DNA from: Acinetobacter sp. Marseille-Q1618
GTDB taxonomy: Bacteria > Pseudomonadota > Gammaproteobacteria > Pseudomonadales > Moraxellaceae
Assembly: GCF_902809855.1 (NCBI RefSeq)
Contig: NZ_CADDWJ010000002.1
Coordinates: 868,001-932,000 of the forward strand
Direction: 5' to 3'
DNA: 64,000 nt
The notes under the pieces: generated by a model
Seen by the model: only the letters and a program-made list of their open reading frames with translations
The model's database searches: none
What the model was told of the DNA's origin: nothing
Part shown: positions 30,890 to 39,747 of the stretch, piece after piece
Numbering within the stretch: position 1 is the first letter of the stretch
Layout of the letters: the number at the start of each line of letters is the position of its first letter
Made by a program: the position numbers and the translations under genes

Positions 30890-31354
30890 CTATTTCTTAG
30901 CTGATACCCACATCGTAATCACCGCATTAAACACTTTTTCATTTGCCGTATTGCGAACTTCCACATTCACCAAATAATCACTGCCTTGATTCCATTGAAA
31001 ATCTGCCTCAACAGGCGTGGCAATGGCAGTCAGATCAGTTTCAGCTTTTTTCAAATATTCAACCGTCATGCCTTTAGGAATCCAACGGTGGGTAGAGGGA
31101 ACAGTAGCATCGGTCATGGTGCCGCCTGCAAGTTCAGCCATATTACACATCGCAATCGCATGCACCGTTCCGATATGATTAAGTACGGCACGCTGTTTCT
31201 TGATTTTAATTTCGCAATAATTTGGTCTTAGTGTTTCAAATACAGGTGAAATACTACTGAAATAAGGGGCTTTTAGACAAATCAGTTTGGAAAAAGTCCA
31301 TTTTCCAGCAGGTTTGTTGGCGAGGGTTTTCCAGATTTTTAATGCTTGGCTCAT
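30890..31354 (-). CDS. DUF4442 hotdog-fold protein
   Basis: A 154-residue single hotdog domain. The helix-bearing core reads GTVHAIAMCNMAELAGGTMT, like the PaaI/DUF4442 group of acyl-CoA thioesterase relatives, and the later strand region is RWIPKGMTVEYLKKAETD. Likely a cytoplasmic thioesterase or acyl-binding protein; substrate unknown. It is transcribed divergently from the TetR regulator, which may control it through the palindrome at 31397. Confidence 0.78.
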   Translation of the reverse strand: MSQALKIWKTLANKPAGKWTFSKLICLKAPYFSSISPVFETLRPNYCEIKIKKQRAVLNHIGTVHAIAMCNMAELAGGTMTDATVPSTHRWIPKGMTVEYLKKAETDLTAIATPVEADFQWNQGSDYLVNVEVRNTANEKVFNAVITMWVSAKK

Positions 31355-31396
31355 TGTTATTTCCTATTTTCATTGCATATCCGATATGATTCTAAT

Positions 31397-31413
31397 ACAG
31401 AATAATATTCTGT
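31397..31413. promoter_or_regulatory. Probable TetR operator
   Basis: ACAGAAT-AAT-ATTCTGT, a perfect 7-3-7 palindrome in the divergent gap between the hotdog gene (start 31354) and the TetR gene (start 31475). Size and placement fit a TetR dimer site. Confidence 0.6.
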
Positions 31414-31474
31414 TATTGGCTTGGTAGACAAATTTAGCTTAAAGTTGGTCAAAGCACAGCGGTGGAACTGAAGA

Positions 31475-32098
31475 TTGGAAAATATAGAATTATTAGAGCG
31501 CGTTTATACTGGGAAACGTGCGCACTTAAAACGCCAAATTCTAAATCAAGCTTTGTACTGTTTTTTGGAAAATGGGTTAGAAACGACCACCATTGAAATG
31601 ATCCGTGAACAGGCAGATGCCAGCGTCGGGGCTATTTATCATCATTTTAAAAATAAAGAAGGCATCATTGCAGCGTTATTTTTTGCAGCGTTAGATGATC
31701 AAGCTCAGCGCAGAGAAGATGCTTTGAAAAATGCTGAAAATATGCAACACGGTATTATGGCAATGGTAGAAAGCTATATTGATTGGGTGACGGATTACCC
31801 TGATTTTGCTCGTTTTTTATATGCAGCCAGATTTACAATAACGCAAACTGCACAAGATCAAGATTTGCAACAACGCAATCAATCGCGTAATAAAAGTCTA
31901 TTGCAATGGCTACAACAACAAGAGGATTTCCAGCTTTTAGCCCATATTCCTCATGATTTGTTACTGTCTTTGGTGATCGGTTCAACAGAGAATTATTGCC
32001 GTGCATGGTTATCTCATAAAGTGAAAAACTCACCGCAAGTCTATAAAGATGTATTCGCAAAAACCGCATGGAGTGCGATTGCTTATTTTCCCAAGTGA
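31475..32098 (+). CDS. TetR/AcrR-family regulator
   Basis: A 207-residue protein with an N-terminal helix-turn-helix (TTIEMIREQADASVGAIYHH, then FKNKEGIIAALF) and a helical ligand-binding C-terminal domain. The frame begins with TTG at 31475, with GGA about nine bases upstream; no ATG lies near the expected N-terminus. It probably represses the divergent DUF4442 gene and itself; the ligand is unknown. Confidence 0.85.
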   Translation: MENIELLERVYTGKRAHLKRQILNQALYCFLENGLETTTIEMIREQADASVGAIYHHFKNKEGIIAALFFAALDDQAQRREDALKNAENMQHGIMAMVESYIDWVTDYPDFARFLYAARFTITQTAQDQDLQQRNQSRNKSLLQWLQQQEDFQLLAHIPHDLLLSLVIGSTENYCRAWLSHKVKNSPQVYKDVFAKTAWSAIAYFPK

Positions 32099-32241
32099 TC
32101 TATGAAAACGATCAATCTTTGTATTTATGATCTAAAAAATAGATTAATTTAATAAAAAACTTCTGTTTTACCGATTCAACGATTTTTCGTATTCTAGTTT
32201 CACAGACAAGCAATCCCTGAAACGAATTGAAGGAAAATAAC

Positions 32242-32805
32242 ATGAGTTTGATTAATACTGAAGTAAAACCATTTAATGCAACTGCTTATAAAAATGGTGA
32301 ATTTATTGAAGTTTCTGAAAAAGACATGATCGGTAAATGGTCAGTGGTATTTTTCTATCCTGCTGATTTTACTTTTGTTTGCCCAACAGAGTTAGGTGAT
32401 TTAGCAGATAATTATGCTGAATTCCAAAAAATGGGTGTAGAGATTTATTCAGTTTCAACCGATACCCATTTCACCCATAAAGCTTGGCATGACAGTTCAG
32501 ATGAGATTAAAAAAATTCAATATACAATGGTTGGCGATCCAACATGGACATTGGCAAAAAACTTTGAAGTTTTAATCGAAGCTGATGGCTTGGCAGATCG
32601 TGGTACTTTTGTGATTGATCCTGAAGGTAAAATCCAAATTATCGAAATCAATGCAGGCGGTATTGGTCGTGATGCGCAAGAGCTTCTTCGTAAAGTAAAA
32701 GCAGCGCAATATGTACATGCACATCCAGGTGAAGTATGTCCTGCAAAATGGAAAGAAGGTGATGCAACGCTTGCACCATCAATTGATTTAATCGGTAAAA
32801 TCTAA
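32242..32805 (+). CDS. ahpC: Alkyl hydroperoxide reductase subunit C
   Basis: A 187-residue typical 2-Cys peroxiredoxin. The peroxidatic Cys is in [15 protein letters not shown] near residue 47; the resolving Cys is in [13 protein letters not shown] near 166. Length and sequence are those of enterobacterial-type AhpC. It reduces peroxides and is recycled by AhpF, which is not in this window. The ATG at 32242 follows AAGGAAA; an in-frame TTG five codons earlier is rejected. A terminator follows. Confidence 0.96.
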   Translation: MSLINTEVKPFNATAYKNGEFIEVSEKDMIGKWSVVFFYPADFTFVCPTELGDLADNYAEFQKMGVEIYSVSTDTHFTHKAWHDSSDEIKKIQYTMVGDPTWTLAKNFEVLIEADGLADRGTFVIDPEGKIQIIEINAGGIGRDAQELLRKVKAAQYVHAHPGEVCPAKWKEGDATLAPSIDLIGKI

Positions 32806-32840
32806 ACTTAAGTTTTAAAAGTACAAATAGTTTTAAACAT

Positions 32841-32870
32841 AAAAATCCAGAACAAAGTGTCTGGATTTTT
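32841..32870 (+). terminator. Terminator after ahpC
   Basis: AAAAATCCAG, ten-base loop, CTGGATTTTT. It also faces the convergent LysR gene and may serve both. Confidence 0.88.
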
Positions 32871-32889
32871 ATTTTTGCTCGGATGATTC

Positions 32890-33813
32890 TTAGCTTAAAT
32901 AACCTTGATGTTGCTGCGCATATTGGCGCATTCCTTCAATAATATGCGTAATAAATTTGTCCATCACGACACGTTGTCCTTTACGTGAAGCATACACCAA
33001 TTGTACGGTGCCAATATTAGAACACCATTCAGGTAATATATGGATGAGACGACCTGTTTGAATATCTTTTTCAACAGCTAAATAGGGCAAATCTGCAATG
33101 CCCAAACCCTCTAAAGCTGCAAAATAAACACCTGATAAATCATTACTTTTTACACGTGGTTGTAAATGAATATCAATTTGCTCAGCATGCGTCAAATTAT
33201 GTAAATGCCATTGATTCTGCTGTTTTTGCATGCCTAAAGCAACACTTGGAAATTCGTATAATTCAGTGATATGTGTCAGTTCACGTCCTTGCAAAAGTGT
33301 TGGACTTGCGACTAAGCAATGCGTAGTTTTAATAACATCTCGTACAATAATACTAGAGTCTTCATTTTCAGAAAAATTAGTACGAATCGCCAAATCAATA
33401 TCATCATTTAGCACGTCTACTCGGCGGCTACTCAGTTCCATCTCAATATTTACTTTTGGATATTTATTCATAAACTCCGTCAGGAGGGGTTGAATTTGTC
33501 GTTCCATCATCATCGGAGGGCAGCTAAATTTAATTAAACCTTGAGGTTCAACATTTTGTTTTAATAATATATTTTCAATATTGTCTGCATGTTCGATGAT
33601 TTTTTTACATTCTTCAAAAAACTCTTGTCCCAAAGGCGTAACTTTAAAGTGACGGGTAGAGCGTTGAATCAAGGTCACATTAAATTTGGCTTCTAAATCT
33701 AAAATACGTCGACTTAATTTGGATTTGGTAATCTCAGTAGCTTCACTGGCAGCACTAAAGCCACCGTATTTGACGACCAAATAAAAATAATAGTAATCAT
33801 CAAATGAATGCAT
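32890..33813 (-). CDS. LysR-type regulator
   Basis: A 307-residue LTTR. The N-terminal winged helix contains GGFSAASEATEITKSKLSRR, then RILDLEAKFNVTLIQRSTRH; the C-terminal part is a periplasmic-binding-type effector domain. It lies upstream, on the same strand side, of the isochorismatase-family gene and next to the divergent pirin, so it probably controls that pair through the palindrome at 34700. The inducer is unknown. Confidence 0.88.
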   Translation of the reverse strand: MHSFDDYYYFYLVVKYGGFSAASEATEITKSKLSRRILDLEAKFNVTLIQRSTRHFKVTPLGQEFFEECKKIIEHADNIENILLKQNVEPQGLIKFSCPPMMMERQIQPLLTEFMNKYPKVNIEMELSSRRVDVLNDDIDLAIRTNFSENEDSSIIVRDVIKTTHCLVASPTLLQGRELTHITELYEFPSVALGMQKQQNQWHLHNLTHAEQIDIHLQPRVKSNDLSGVYFAALEGLGIADLPYLAVEKDIQTGRLIHILPEWCSNIGTVQLVYASRKGQRVVMDKFITHIIEGMRQYAQQHQGYLS

Positions 33814-33947
33814 GGATTATCCTAAATTTAGTAAAATTTAAATCCTATCATAACGGATAAATTACAGGGTGTGATTTAACCGATAAGCCATCAGATCACT
33901 AAGAAAAAGCGACCCGAAGATCGCTTTATAAGATATCAAATGATGGG

Positions 33948-34574
33948 TTATTTATCTGCGGTATTAAAGCTATAGCTGTTCATCAAGTTGCGATAATCAG
34001 GGATATGATTTGAAAATAAAGCCCCTAAACCTTCGACATCATTACGCCAATCACGGTGCAATTCACATGCCATACCAAACCATGTCATAAGTTGTGCGCC
34101 TGCATTTGACATACGATCCCAAGCAGCATCACGTGTTAATGGATTAAATGTACCTGAAGCATCGGTGATGACGAAAACTTCAAAGTCTTCCTCAAGTGCT
34201 GAAAGTGCAGGAAATGCAACACAAACTTCGGTGACTACACCTGCAATAATAAGCTGTTTTTTACCTGTTGCCTTGACTGCTTTTACAAACTCTTCATTGT
34301 CCCATGCATTGATTTGACCTGGACGAGCAATAAAAGGTGCATCTGGAAACATTTCTTTGAGTTCAGGCACCAGCGGGCCATTTGGGCCATTTTCAAAACT
34401 GGTGGTTAAAATAGTTGGTAAATTAAAGTATTTTGCTGCTGCTGCAACGGCTAAAACATTAGTTTTAAATTTGTCTGGATCAATATCACGAACCAATGAT
34501 AAAAGACCTGTTTGATGGTCAACGAGTAATACTGCAGCGTTGTCTTTATCTAAACGTACGTATGGTTTTCCCAT
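33948..34574 (-). CDS. Isochorismatase-family hydrolase (YcaC-like)
   Basis: A 208-residue cysteine-hydrolase-fold protein. The catalytic triad is visible as Asp in LLVDHQTGL, Lys/Ala region in ARPGQINAWDNEEFV, and Cys in GVVTEVCVAFPAL. YcaC-type members form octamers with uncertain substrate. The ATG at 34574 is chosen because AGGAAG sits 7-8 bases upstream; the frame is open 15 codons further. It is divergent from the pirin gene across a 296-base regulatory gap. Confidence 0.87.
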   Translation of the reverse strand: MGKPYVRLDKDNAAVLLVDHQTGLLSLVRDIDPDKFKTNVLAVAAAAKYFNLPTILTTSFENGPNGPLVPELKEMFPDAPFIARPGQINAWDNEEFVKAVKATGKKQLIIAGVVTEVCVAFPALSALEEDFEVFVITDASGTFNPLTRDAAWDRMSNAGAQLMTWFGMACELHRDWRNDVEGLGALFSNHIPDYRNLMNSYSFNTADK

Positions 34575-34699
34575 TAGAATTCTTCCTGATTGTGATGAAA
34601 CAAATGAGATACTGGGCAAAGATTTTGTCAGTATCTTTGTGAATACCGTTTTATACTAGGGCTTTAATATTTAGAAATGAAGACGCTTTGATAAGACAA

Positions 34700-34721
34700 A
34701 TTATCTTATAAATAAGATAAT
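34700..34721. promoter_or_regulatory. Perfect 22-bp palindrome, probable LysR operator
   Basis: Arms ATTATCTTAT and ATAAGATAAT separated by AA, in the gap between the divergent isochorismatase-family gene and pirin. A further half-site ATAAGA lies at 34691. The placement suits control of both genes by the nearby LysR protein. Confidence 0.6.
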
Positions 34722-34870
34722 CGGCTAATGGTTTGAATCTCTTCTTAAAATGGTTATTTTACTTTGAATTGTCCTACCGATGAGATAGAGCGTATCGGCA
34801 TAGCACTGGGTAATCAGATTGAAAATAATTAAGATAAACCCATGTTTAGTCCTAGAGATAGGAGTTTGAA

Positions 34871-35746
34871 ATGAAGAAAGTTATAGGCGTTTATCGCAAT
34901 AAAAATATGCATTGGGTTGGTGATGGTTTTCCAGTAAAAAACCTATTTTCTTATGATCGCTTAGGTCAAGCGATTAGCCCATTCTTATTGTTAGATTATG
35001 CAGCACCGTATCATTTTGATGCAACGACTACACAACATGGGGTAGGTTCCCATCCGCATCGTGGCTTTGAAACAGTTACTATTGCTTATCAAGGTGAAGT
35101 CAGCCACAAAGACTCTGCGGGTGGTGGTGGAACCATTAAAACAGGTGATGTACAGTGGATGACAGCAGGGGCAGGTTTAGTGCATGAAGAGTTTCATTCA
35201 CACGATTTTGCTGAAAAAGGTGGTCTGTTTGAAATGGTACAGCTTTGGGTAAACTTACCTGCGGCGGATAAAATGACTGCACCAAAATATCAAGCGATTG
35301 AAGCTAAAGATATTCCTGTGGTGAAATTTGACGATAACGCAGGACAACTTCGAGTGATCGCAGGGCAATATGCTGGGCATCAAGGTGCAGCTTCGACCTT
35401 TAGCCCAGTCAATGTTTGGGATGTTGAGCTAAATACAGGACATGTTGAAAACATTTTTGTGCCTGTGGATCATAATACGTTGCTTGTAGTGCTTAAAGGT
35501 GAGTTGATGATAAATGCAACTCAGCATGTGGAAGATCATTCGATTGTGATGTTTGCAAAAGATGCTGAAGCACATATTCAAATTGAAGCGACCCAAGATG
35601 CTAAATTTTTGGTGTTAACAGGTAAACCTCTGAATGAACCAATTCAAGGTTATGGTCCATTTGTGATGAATACGAAAGATGAAATTATTCAAGCATTTAG
35701 TGACTTTAATAATGGCAAATTTGGTGCAATTCCTGTACAAAGTTAA
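34871..35746 (+). CDS. Pirin-family protein
   Basis: A 291-residue two-domain cupin. Metal ligands of the N-terminal cupin are in GSHPHRGFETVTIAYQGEV (two His) and GLVHEEFHS (His and Glu). Bacterial pirins such as YhhW have quercetin-dioxygenase activity in vitro; the role in the cell is unclear. AGATAGGAG precedes the ATG. Paired divergently with the isochorismatase-family hydrolase. Confidence 0.92.
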   Translation: MKKVIGVYRNKNMHWVGDGFPVKNLFSYDRLGQAISPFLLLDYAAPYHFDATTTQHGVGSHPHRGFETVTIAYQGEVSHKDSAGGGGTIKTGDVQWMTAGAGLVHEEFHSHDFAEKGGLFEMVQLWVNLPAADKMTAPKYQAIEAKDIPVVKFDDNAGQLRVIAGQYAGHQGAASTFSPVNVWDVELNTGHVENIFVPVDHNTLLVVLKGELMINATQHVEDHSIVMFAKDAEAHIQIEATQDAKFLVLTGKPLNEPIQGYGPFVMNTKDEIIQAFSDFNNGKFGAIPVQS

Positions 35747-35753
35747 AACTAAG

Positions 35754-35778
35754 GCGGATCAAATGATCCGCTTTTTTT
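35754..35778 (+). terminator. Terminator after the pirin gene
   Basis: GCGGATCA, AA, TGATCCGC, then seven T; seven bases after the stop. Confidence 0.93.
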
Positions 35779-35819
35779 ATGTATCAATACTTAAGTTCTA
35801 ACAGATGAAATTTTTAGAT

Positions 35820-35856
35820 AAAAAAAAGAGCTTCTATCCCACACTATAGAAGCTCT
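35820..35856 (-). terminator. Orphan minus-strand terminator hairpin
   Basis: AGAGCTTCTAT, eight bases, ATAGAAGCTCT: an 11-pair perfect stem followed on the minus strand by eight T. The pirin gene already has its own terminator, and no minus-strand gene lies upstream, so this may end an unannotated short transcript from 35860-36190. Confidence 0.6.
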
Positions 35857-36190
35857 ATTACGCTGTAAGTTATCTTTATACTTTTCACCTATTTATCAAA
35901 ATAAATGTGTGAAGTAGTTATCATTTATGCCGCTCATCATACTGAATGTGTTTTTATTTGTAAATAGAATAAAGGGTAAAAAAGTGAATTTATCTGCATA
36001 TTTTTAAATGGATTTTATTCTAAATTGAAAAATATCTTTATAAAAAAATAAGTTATCCTTTATTTAGTGGAAATTTAAACTAAAATATTTTTCTAATGGT
36101 TGAGTTAAAAATGGTCTAAAAGTGAAAAACTGCGAAAACTGGAACTTTTTAATAGCCTATTTTTAAGGTGCTTCATTCATAATAAAAAAA
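35857..36190. other. AT-rich intergenic region
   Basis: About 330 bases with no coding frame that I can support. It should hold the promoter of the FAD-protein gene on the plus strand and possibly a minus-strand promoter for the transcript ending at 35820. Confidence 0.4.
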
Positions 36191-37513
36191 ATGGTTAACG
36201 CTTGGATAATAACTTTGAATATTGCAGTGATTGGTAGTGGCATGGCTGGGCTTGCTACCGCAAGAATTCTGAAAGATGCAGGACATAACATTACCATCTT
36301 TGAAGCTTTACCTGGTCGTGGAATGGATAGCCATAGTCTAGCGTTTGAAGGTGGGCTGATTGATGCGCCATTACGTGTGATGAACCCACATTTATGGAAA
36401 AATACTTTAAGTTTAGCCACACATTTGGGTATTAAAACATTTCCTGTACGCACATTTATGGCATGCAGTTGGTTATTTGAAGATAAAACTGAAACATGGT
36501 TAACCACTACACGTTCACGGATTGGTAATTTTCCGATTATCAATAATCGCAAAGGTATTAAGCAATACGGCTGGCGTTTGGTCAAAGGCATGTTGCAACT
36601 CAAAACAGCGATTCACCAATTTTTTAAATCCAAAAATCAAGATATTACGTTGGCTGAATTTATTAATCATAATGATATTGAAGAAGTATTTTGGCATGGG
36701 GCGGTGATGCCTGTGCTGTATACCATTTGTACTTGTGATCCAAAAACTATTGGTGAGTGGCCTGCGAAACCATTGTTGGTATTTTTAAGACAACTGACGG
36801 ATGGTGATGCTTTATTACGCTTACATGGTGGGACACCTGCTTTGGTGGATAAGTTGGTAGAAGGGATTGATGTTCATAGTGGTTCAGCAGTATCCAAAGT
36901 TGAGCAACAAGGTGAACAAGTCTTGGTAGAAAATGAGCAGGGTGAGCAGCTTTATTTTGATCGTGTGATCGTCGCCACCCCCACCACAAAGTTAGAAAGC
37001 TTTTTAAATGCTGAACAATTTGCAGAAGACATTGCCTTATTAAAACAATTCAAGTTTGAACAAGGTAAGTTGGTCATGCACACCGATGCAACAGTGATGC
37101 CACCCAACCGCAAAGATTGGTGTGTGCTCAGTTATATGATGGACCGTAAATTTACCAAGCAACAATTTACAGTATGGTTAAACTCAGTTGAGCCGAGCTT
37201 GGTTGGGAAGTCTGCGGTGTTCCAAACTTGGCGACCAATTACCCCAATTGATCCGAAAAAAGTCATCTCAAGTGTGACTTTGAGCCGTGCAGTGGTGAAC
37301 TCTGAAACAGTGGCATTAAACAAAGAGTTGCAACAACGTCATCATCAAGTCAACCGTAAAGTCTTCTATTGTGGTTCTTGGTCATGTGATGGTTTACCGA
37401 TTTTAGAGTCAGCAGTCACTTCAGCGATGCATATTGCAGAAATTTTTGGTGCGCCATTGCCATTTGTAGGCTTAAAACCTAAAGTTGAGGTTGCACCACA
37501 ACTTGGCTACTGA
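36191..37513 (+). CDS. FAD-dependent oxidoreductase, amine-oxidase-like
   Basis: A 440-residue flavoprotein with an N-terminal Rossmann motif (IAVIGSGMAGLATARIL, then IFEALPGRGMD) and the C-terminal FAD segment VFYCGSWSCDGLPILESAVT. It resembles the NAD(P)-binding amine-oxidase-like proteins found beside cyclopropane-fatty-acid-synthase-type methyltransferases. The ATG at 36191 has no ribosome site; the TTG at 36215, with GGAT upstream, would give the usual short N-terminus (MNIAVIGSG) and may be the true start. Seven bases separate it from the methyltransferase gene, so they form an operon. Confidence 0.82.
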   Translation: MVNAWIITLNIAVIGSGMAGLATARILKDAGHNITIFEALPGRGMDSHSLAFEGGLIDAPLRVMNPHLWKNTLSLATHLGIKTFPVRTFMACSWLFEDKTETWLTTTRSRIGNFPIINNRKGIKQYGWRLVKGMLQLKTAIHQFFKSKNQDITLAEFINHNDIEEVFWHGAVMPVLYTICTCDPKTIGEWPAKPLLVFLRQLTDGDALLRLHGGTPALVDKLVEGIDVHSGSAVSKVEQQGEQVLVENEQGEQLYFDRVIVATPTTKLESFLNAEQFAEDIALLKQFKFEQGKLVMHTDATVMPPNRKDWCVLSYMMDRKFTKQQFTVWLNSVEPSLVGKSAVFQTWRPITPIDPKKVISSVTLSRAVVNSETVALNKELQQRHHQVNRKVFYCGSWSCDGLPILESAVTSAMHIAEIFGAPLPFVGLKPKVEVAPQLGY

Positions 37514-37519
37514 TGTGTT

Positions 37520-38353
37520 ATGAACTGGATTCAAGCAATACAGCAACAATTTTCACAACATAAATATGCTATTAATGCAAAAATCTTAGGTGATGATGCG
37601 CTGTATGCTTGGACAAATTTAGGATATTGGACAGCAACCACGCAATCCTATCCACAAGCTTGTCGCCAATTGGCAGATCAGTTGGCGCAAGCAGTTGGTT
37701 TAAATTCAAATGATGAGGTTTTAGATTTAGGCTGTGGACGAGGTGCAAGTATTTTGCACTGGAAAAATCATTATAAAATTCAAAAACTCAGTGCAGTAGA
37801 CATGCAACAACATTGCATAGATCAGCTACGACACAATCTAAATTCAAACATTAAGTTTTACTCAGGTTCATTTTTAAATTTAAAAAATATTTTACCTGAT
37901 ACGCATTTTGATGTCGTGCTTTGCATTGATGCCGCTTATCACAGTAATTTAAATTTATTTCTAGCGTCTGTGCGACCTTTTTTAAATTCAAAAGGGCGAA
38001 TCGGTTTTCATTACTTAATGTTGACCGACAAATGGCAAAACTTGTCTAGCTTTGAACAAGAAAAATACCGTTTGTTGCTGAAATCAGCAGATGTTCAGAT
38101 CGAACATTTACATACTCAGACTGATATTCAACAGATCATGCAGCACTATCAGTTTGAGCATATACAGATTGATGATTTGTCTGAGCGTGTTTTACTGGGC
38201 TTTGCTGACTATATGTCACAGCAAAAACGTTCTGGAAAATATAAGCATTTCCTCGATAGTTTTAAAATAAAAATGACCGCCAAGCTCTGTAATAAACTGC
38301 ATGCGGATGGCTTAGTACGTTATATTCAAATTACAGCTCAAAATGAGCAATGA
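37520..38353 (+). CDS. SAM-dependent methyltransferase
   Basis: A 277-residue class I methyltransferase. Motif I is VLDLGCGRGASILHW near residue 70, followed by acidic Asp in LSAVDMQQHC and motif DVVLCIDAAYHSN. Its length and placement after an FAD oxidoreductase suggest action on lipid or another small molecule, but this is inference. Its 3' end overlaps the frame of the next gene, so the three genes 36191-38792 are probably co-transcribed. Confidence 0.82.
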   Translation: MNWIQAIQQQFSQHKYAINAKILGDDALYAWTNLGYWTATTQSYPQACRQLADQLAQAVGLNSNDEVLDLGCGRGASILHWKNHYKIQKLSAVDMQQHCIDQLRHNLNSNIKFYSGSFLNLKNILPDTHFDVVLCIDAAYHSNLNLFLASVRPFLNSKGRIGFHYLMLTDKWQNLSSFEQEKYRLLLKSADVQIEHLHTQTDIQQIMQHYQFEHIQIDDLSERVLLGFADYMSQQKRSGKYKHFLDSFKIKMTAKLCNKLHADGLVRYIQITAQNEQ

Positions 38354-38372
38354 GAATAACAAGGGCAATAAC

Positions 38373-38792
38373 ATGTCAGTAAAATATTCAGGTGGTTGTT
38401 TGTGTGGTGCAGTTCGTTATCACGCCGAAGTTGAACCGAAAGTCAGTTTTAATTGTCATTGTCGAGATTGTCAAAAGTCGAGTGGTGGAGCCTATGCACC
38501 AATCGCATTCTTTGCTCAATCACAACTCAATATTCAGGGCGATGTAAAGTATTATCAATCTTTGGGTGTTTCAGGGAAAATGATAAAACGTGGTTTTTGT
38601 GGCAATTGTGGTTCAAATTTATTTGGTTTACCAGAAATTGCGGTAGAATTGATTTCAATTCGTGCCGGAACTTTGGATGATCCTAATATGTTTCGACCTA
38701 AATTTGAAATATTTACCAGTCATGCAAATCAATGGGATATTTTAAATCAAGATATTCAGCACTTTACACATGCCATAGAAAAGAAAAAGTAA
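38373..38792 (+). CDS. GFA-family (Mss4-fold) zinc protein
   Basis: A 139-residue protein with the GFA zinc pattern: GGCLCGAVRYHAEV, NCHCRDCQKSSGGAY and GFCGNCGSNLFGL. The name comes from glutathione-dependent formaldehyde-activating enzyme, but most family members have no proven activity. The ATG at 38373 has AAGGGC upstream and gives the family-standard N-terminus; an ATG at 38343 overlaps the preceding gene. Confidence 0.87.
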   Translation: MSVKYSGGCLCGAVRYHAEVEPKVSFNCHCRDCQKSSGGAYAPIAFFAQSQLNIQGDVKYYQSLGVSGKMIKRGFCGNCGSNLFGLPEIAVELISIRAGTLDDPNMFRPKFEIFTSHANQWDILNQDIQHFTHAIEKKK

Positions 38793-38850
38793 AATAAAAA
38801 CCAGTCTTCAAAAACAACAAAACCTCACTAAAAAGTAAGGTTAAGTAAAA

Positions 38851-38926
<76 letters not shown>

Positions 38927-39187
38927 AATGTGGCGAGAATTTTACAGAAAAATGACGATATTGCAAGCCAAAAAATAAGCACTTGAATGATGTGAATGAT
39001 TTATTTTTGACTATGTATTTTAAAAGCTAAAATCATTGAATGCATGATTAAAACTACATGAAATAAAATAGCCCTTATTTTCATAAGAGCTATGTTGATA
39101 TTTAAGTCATTTTAAACTGTTTAATCAAAAAATAGTCAAGGATGCTTTAAAAATAAAGTCAGTTGTCAAAATCATTAAATTCGGCAT

Positions 39188-39415
39188 TTATTTGCTCCTT
39201 AAAACTTGGTCTAGGTCTTGAGCGCATTCTTCTAGGGTGAGTGCCATGTCTATTTGCATTTGTGGCTTCAGCTCATTTGCCAGTTTTCTCCATTGTTCAA
39301 TTAAGCGGATGGCTTTTTGTACTTTATGTTTATTGATGTCCTTTGCGATGGTTGGGGTGTATCCACCACGTTTAGCATTTTTGATTTGTTTTACATAATT
39401 TGCGCTGTTATTCAT
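39188..39415 (-). CDS. Small basic hypothetical protein
   Basis: A 75-residue protein starting MNNSANYVKQIKNAKRGGYT, Lys-rich, with a helical C-terminal half (ALTLEECAQDLDQVLRSK). The ATG at 39415 has GGGAG six bases upstream, which excludes a start 21 codons earlier. I do not recognise it. It is isolated next to the tRNA gene. Confidence 0.5.
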   Translation of the reverse strand: MNNSANYVKQIKNAKRGGYTPTIAKDINKHKVQKAIRLIEQWRKLANELKPQMQIDMALTLEECAQDLDQVLRSK

Positions 39416-39747
39416 TCTAACTCCCGAATACCAGAATCTATGTGTTGAGTCTGCTTTTTTCGCTTGTTGGTACCGCATCTTTGATAGTAGTCATGAAACA
39501 TTGCATCTAAATGATATTTAATTCGATTTTTCTCCTAAAGGCTGTAGTTCATACTAATACCAAAATATTTATTTTAATCAACTGGATAACATTAGTTTTT
39601 ATAAAAATGATTGTCTTTTTAAGCAGTTAAGGCATAGGATGATTTGTATCTATATATTTAATACATTTTTTAAGTAAGTAAGGCATAGGTATCTGTATAA
39701 AAATAAAGAAATTGAGTGAGTGATCAAAAATTAAACTTTAAAATACA
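39416..39747. other. Intergenic region, nothing identified
   Basis: About 330 bases of AT-rich sequence. AAGGCATAG occurs twice (near 39629 and 39681) inside the similar surroundings TTTTTAAG-aG-TAAGGCATAG, a short direct repeat, but I see no gene, terminator or tRNA-derived repeat. Confidence 0.35.
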
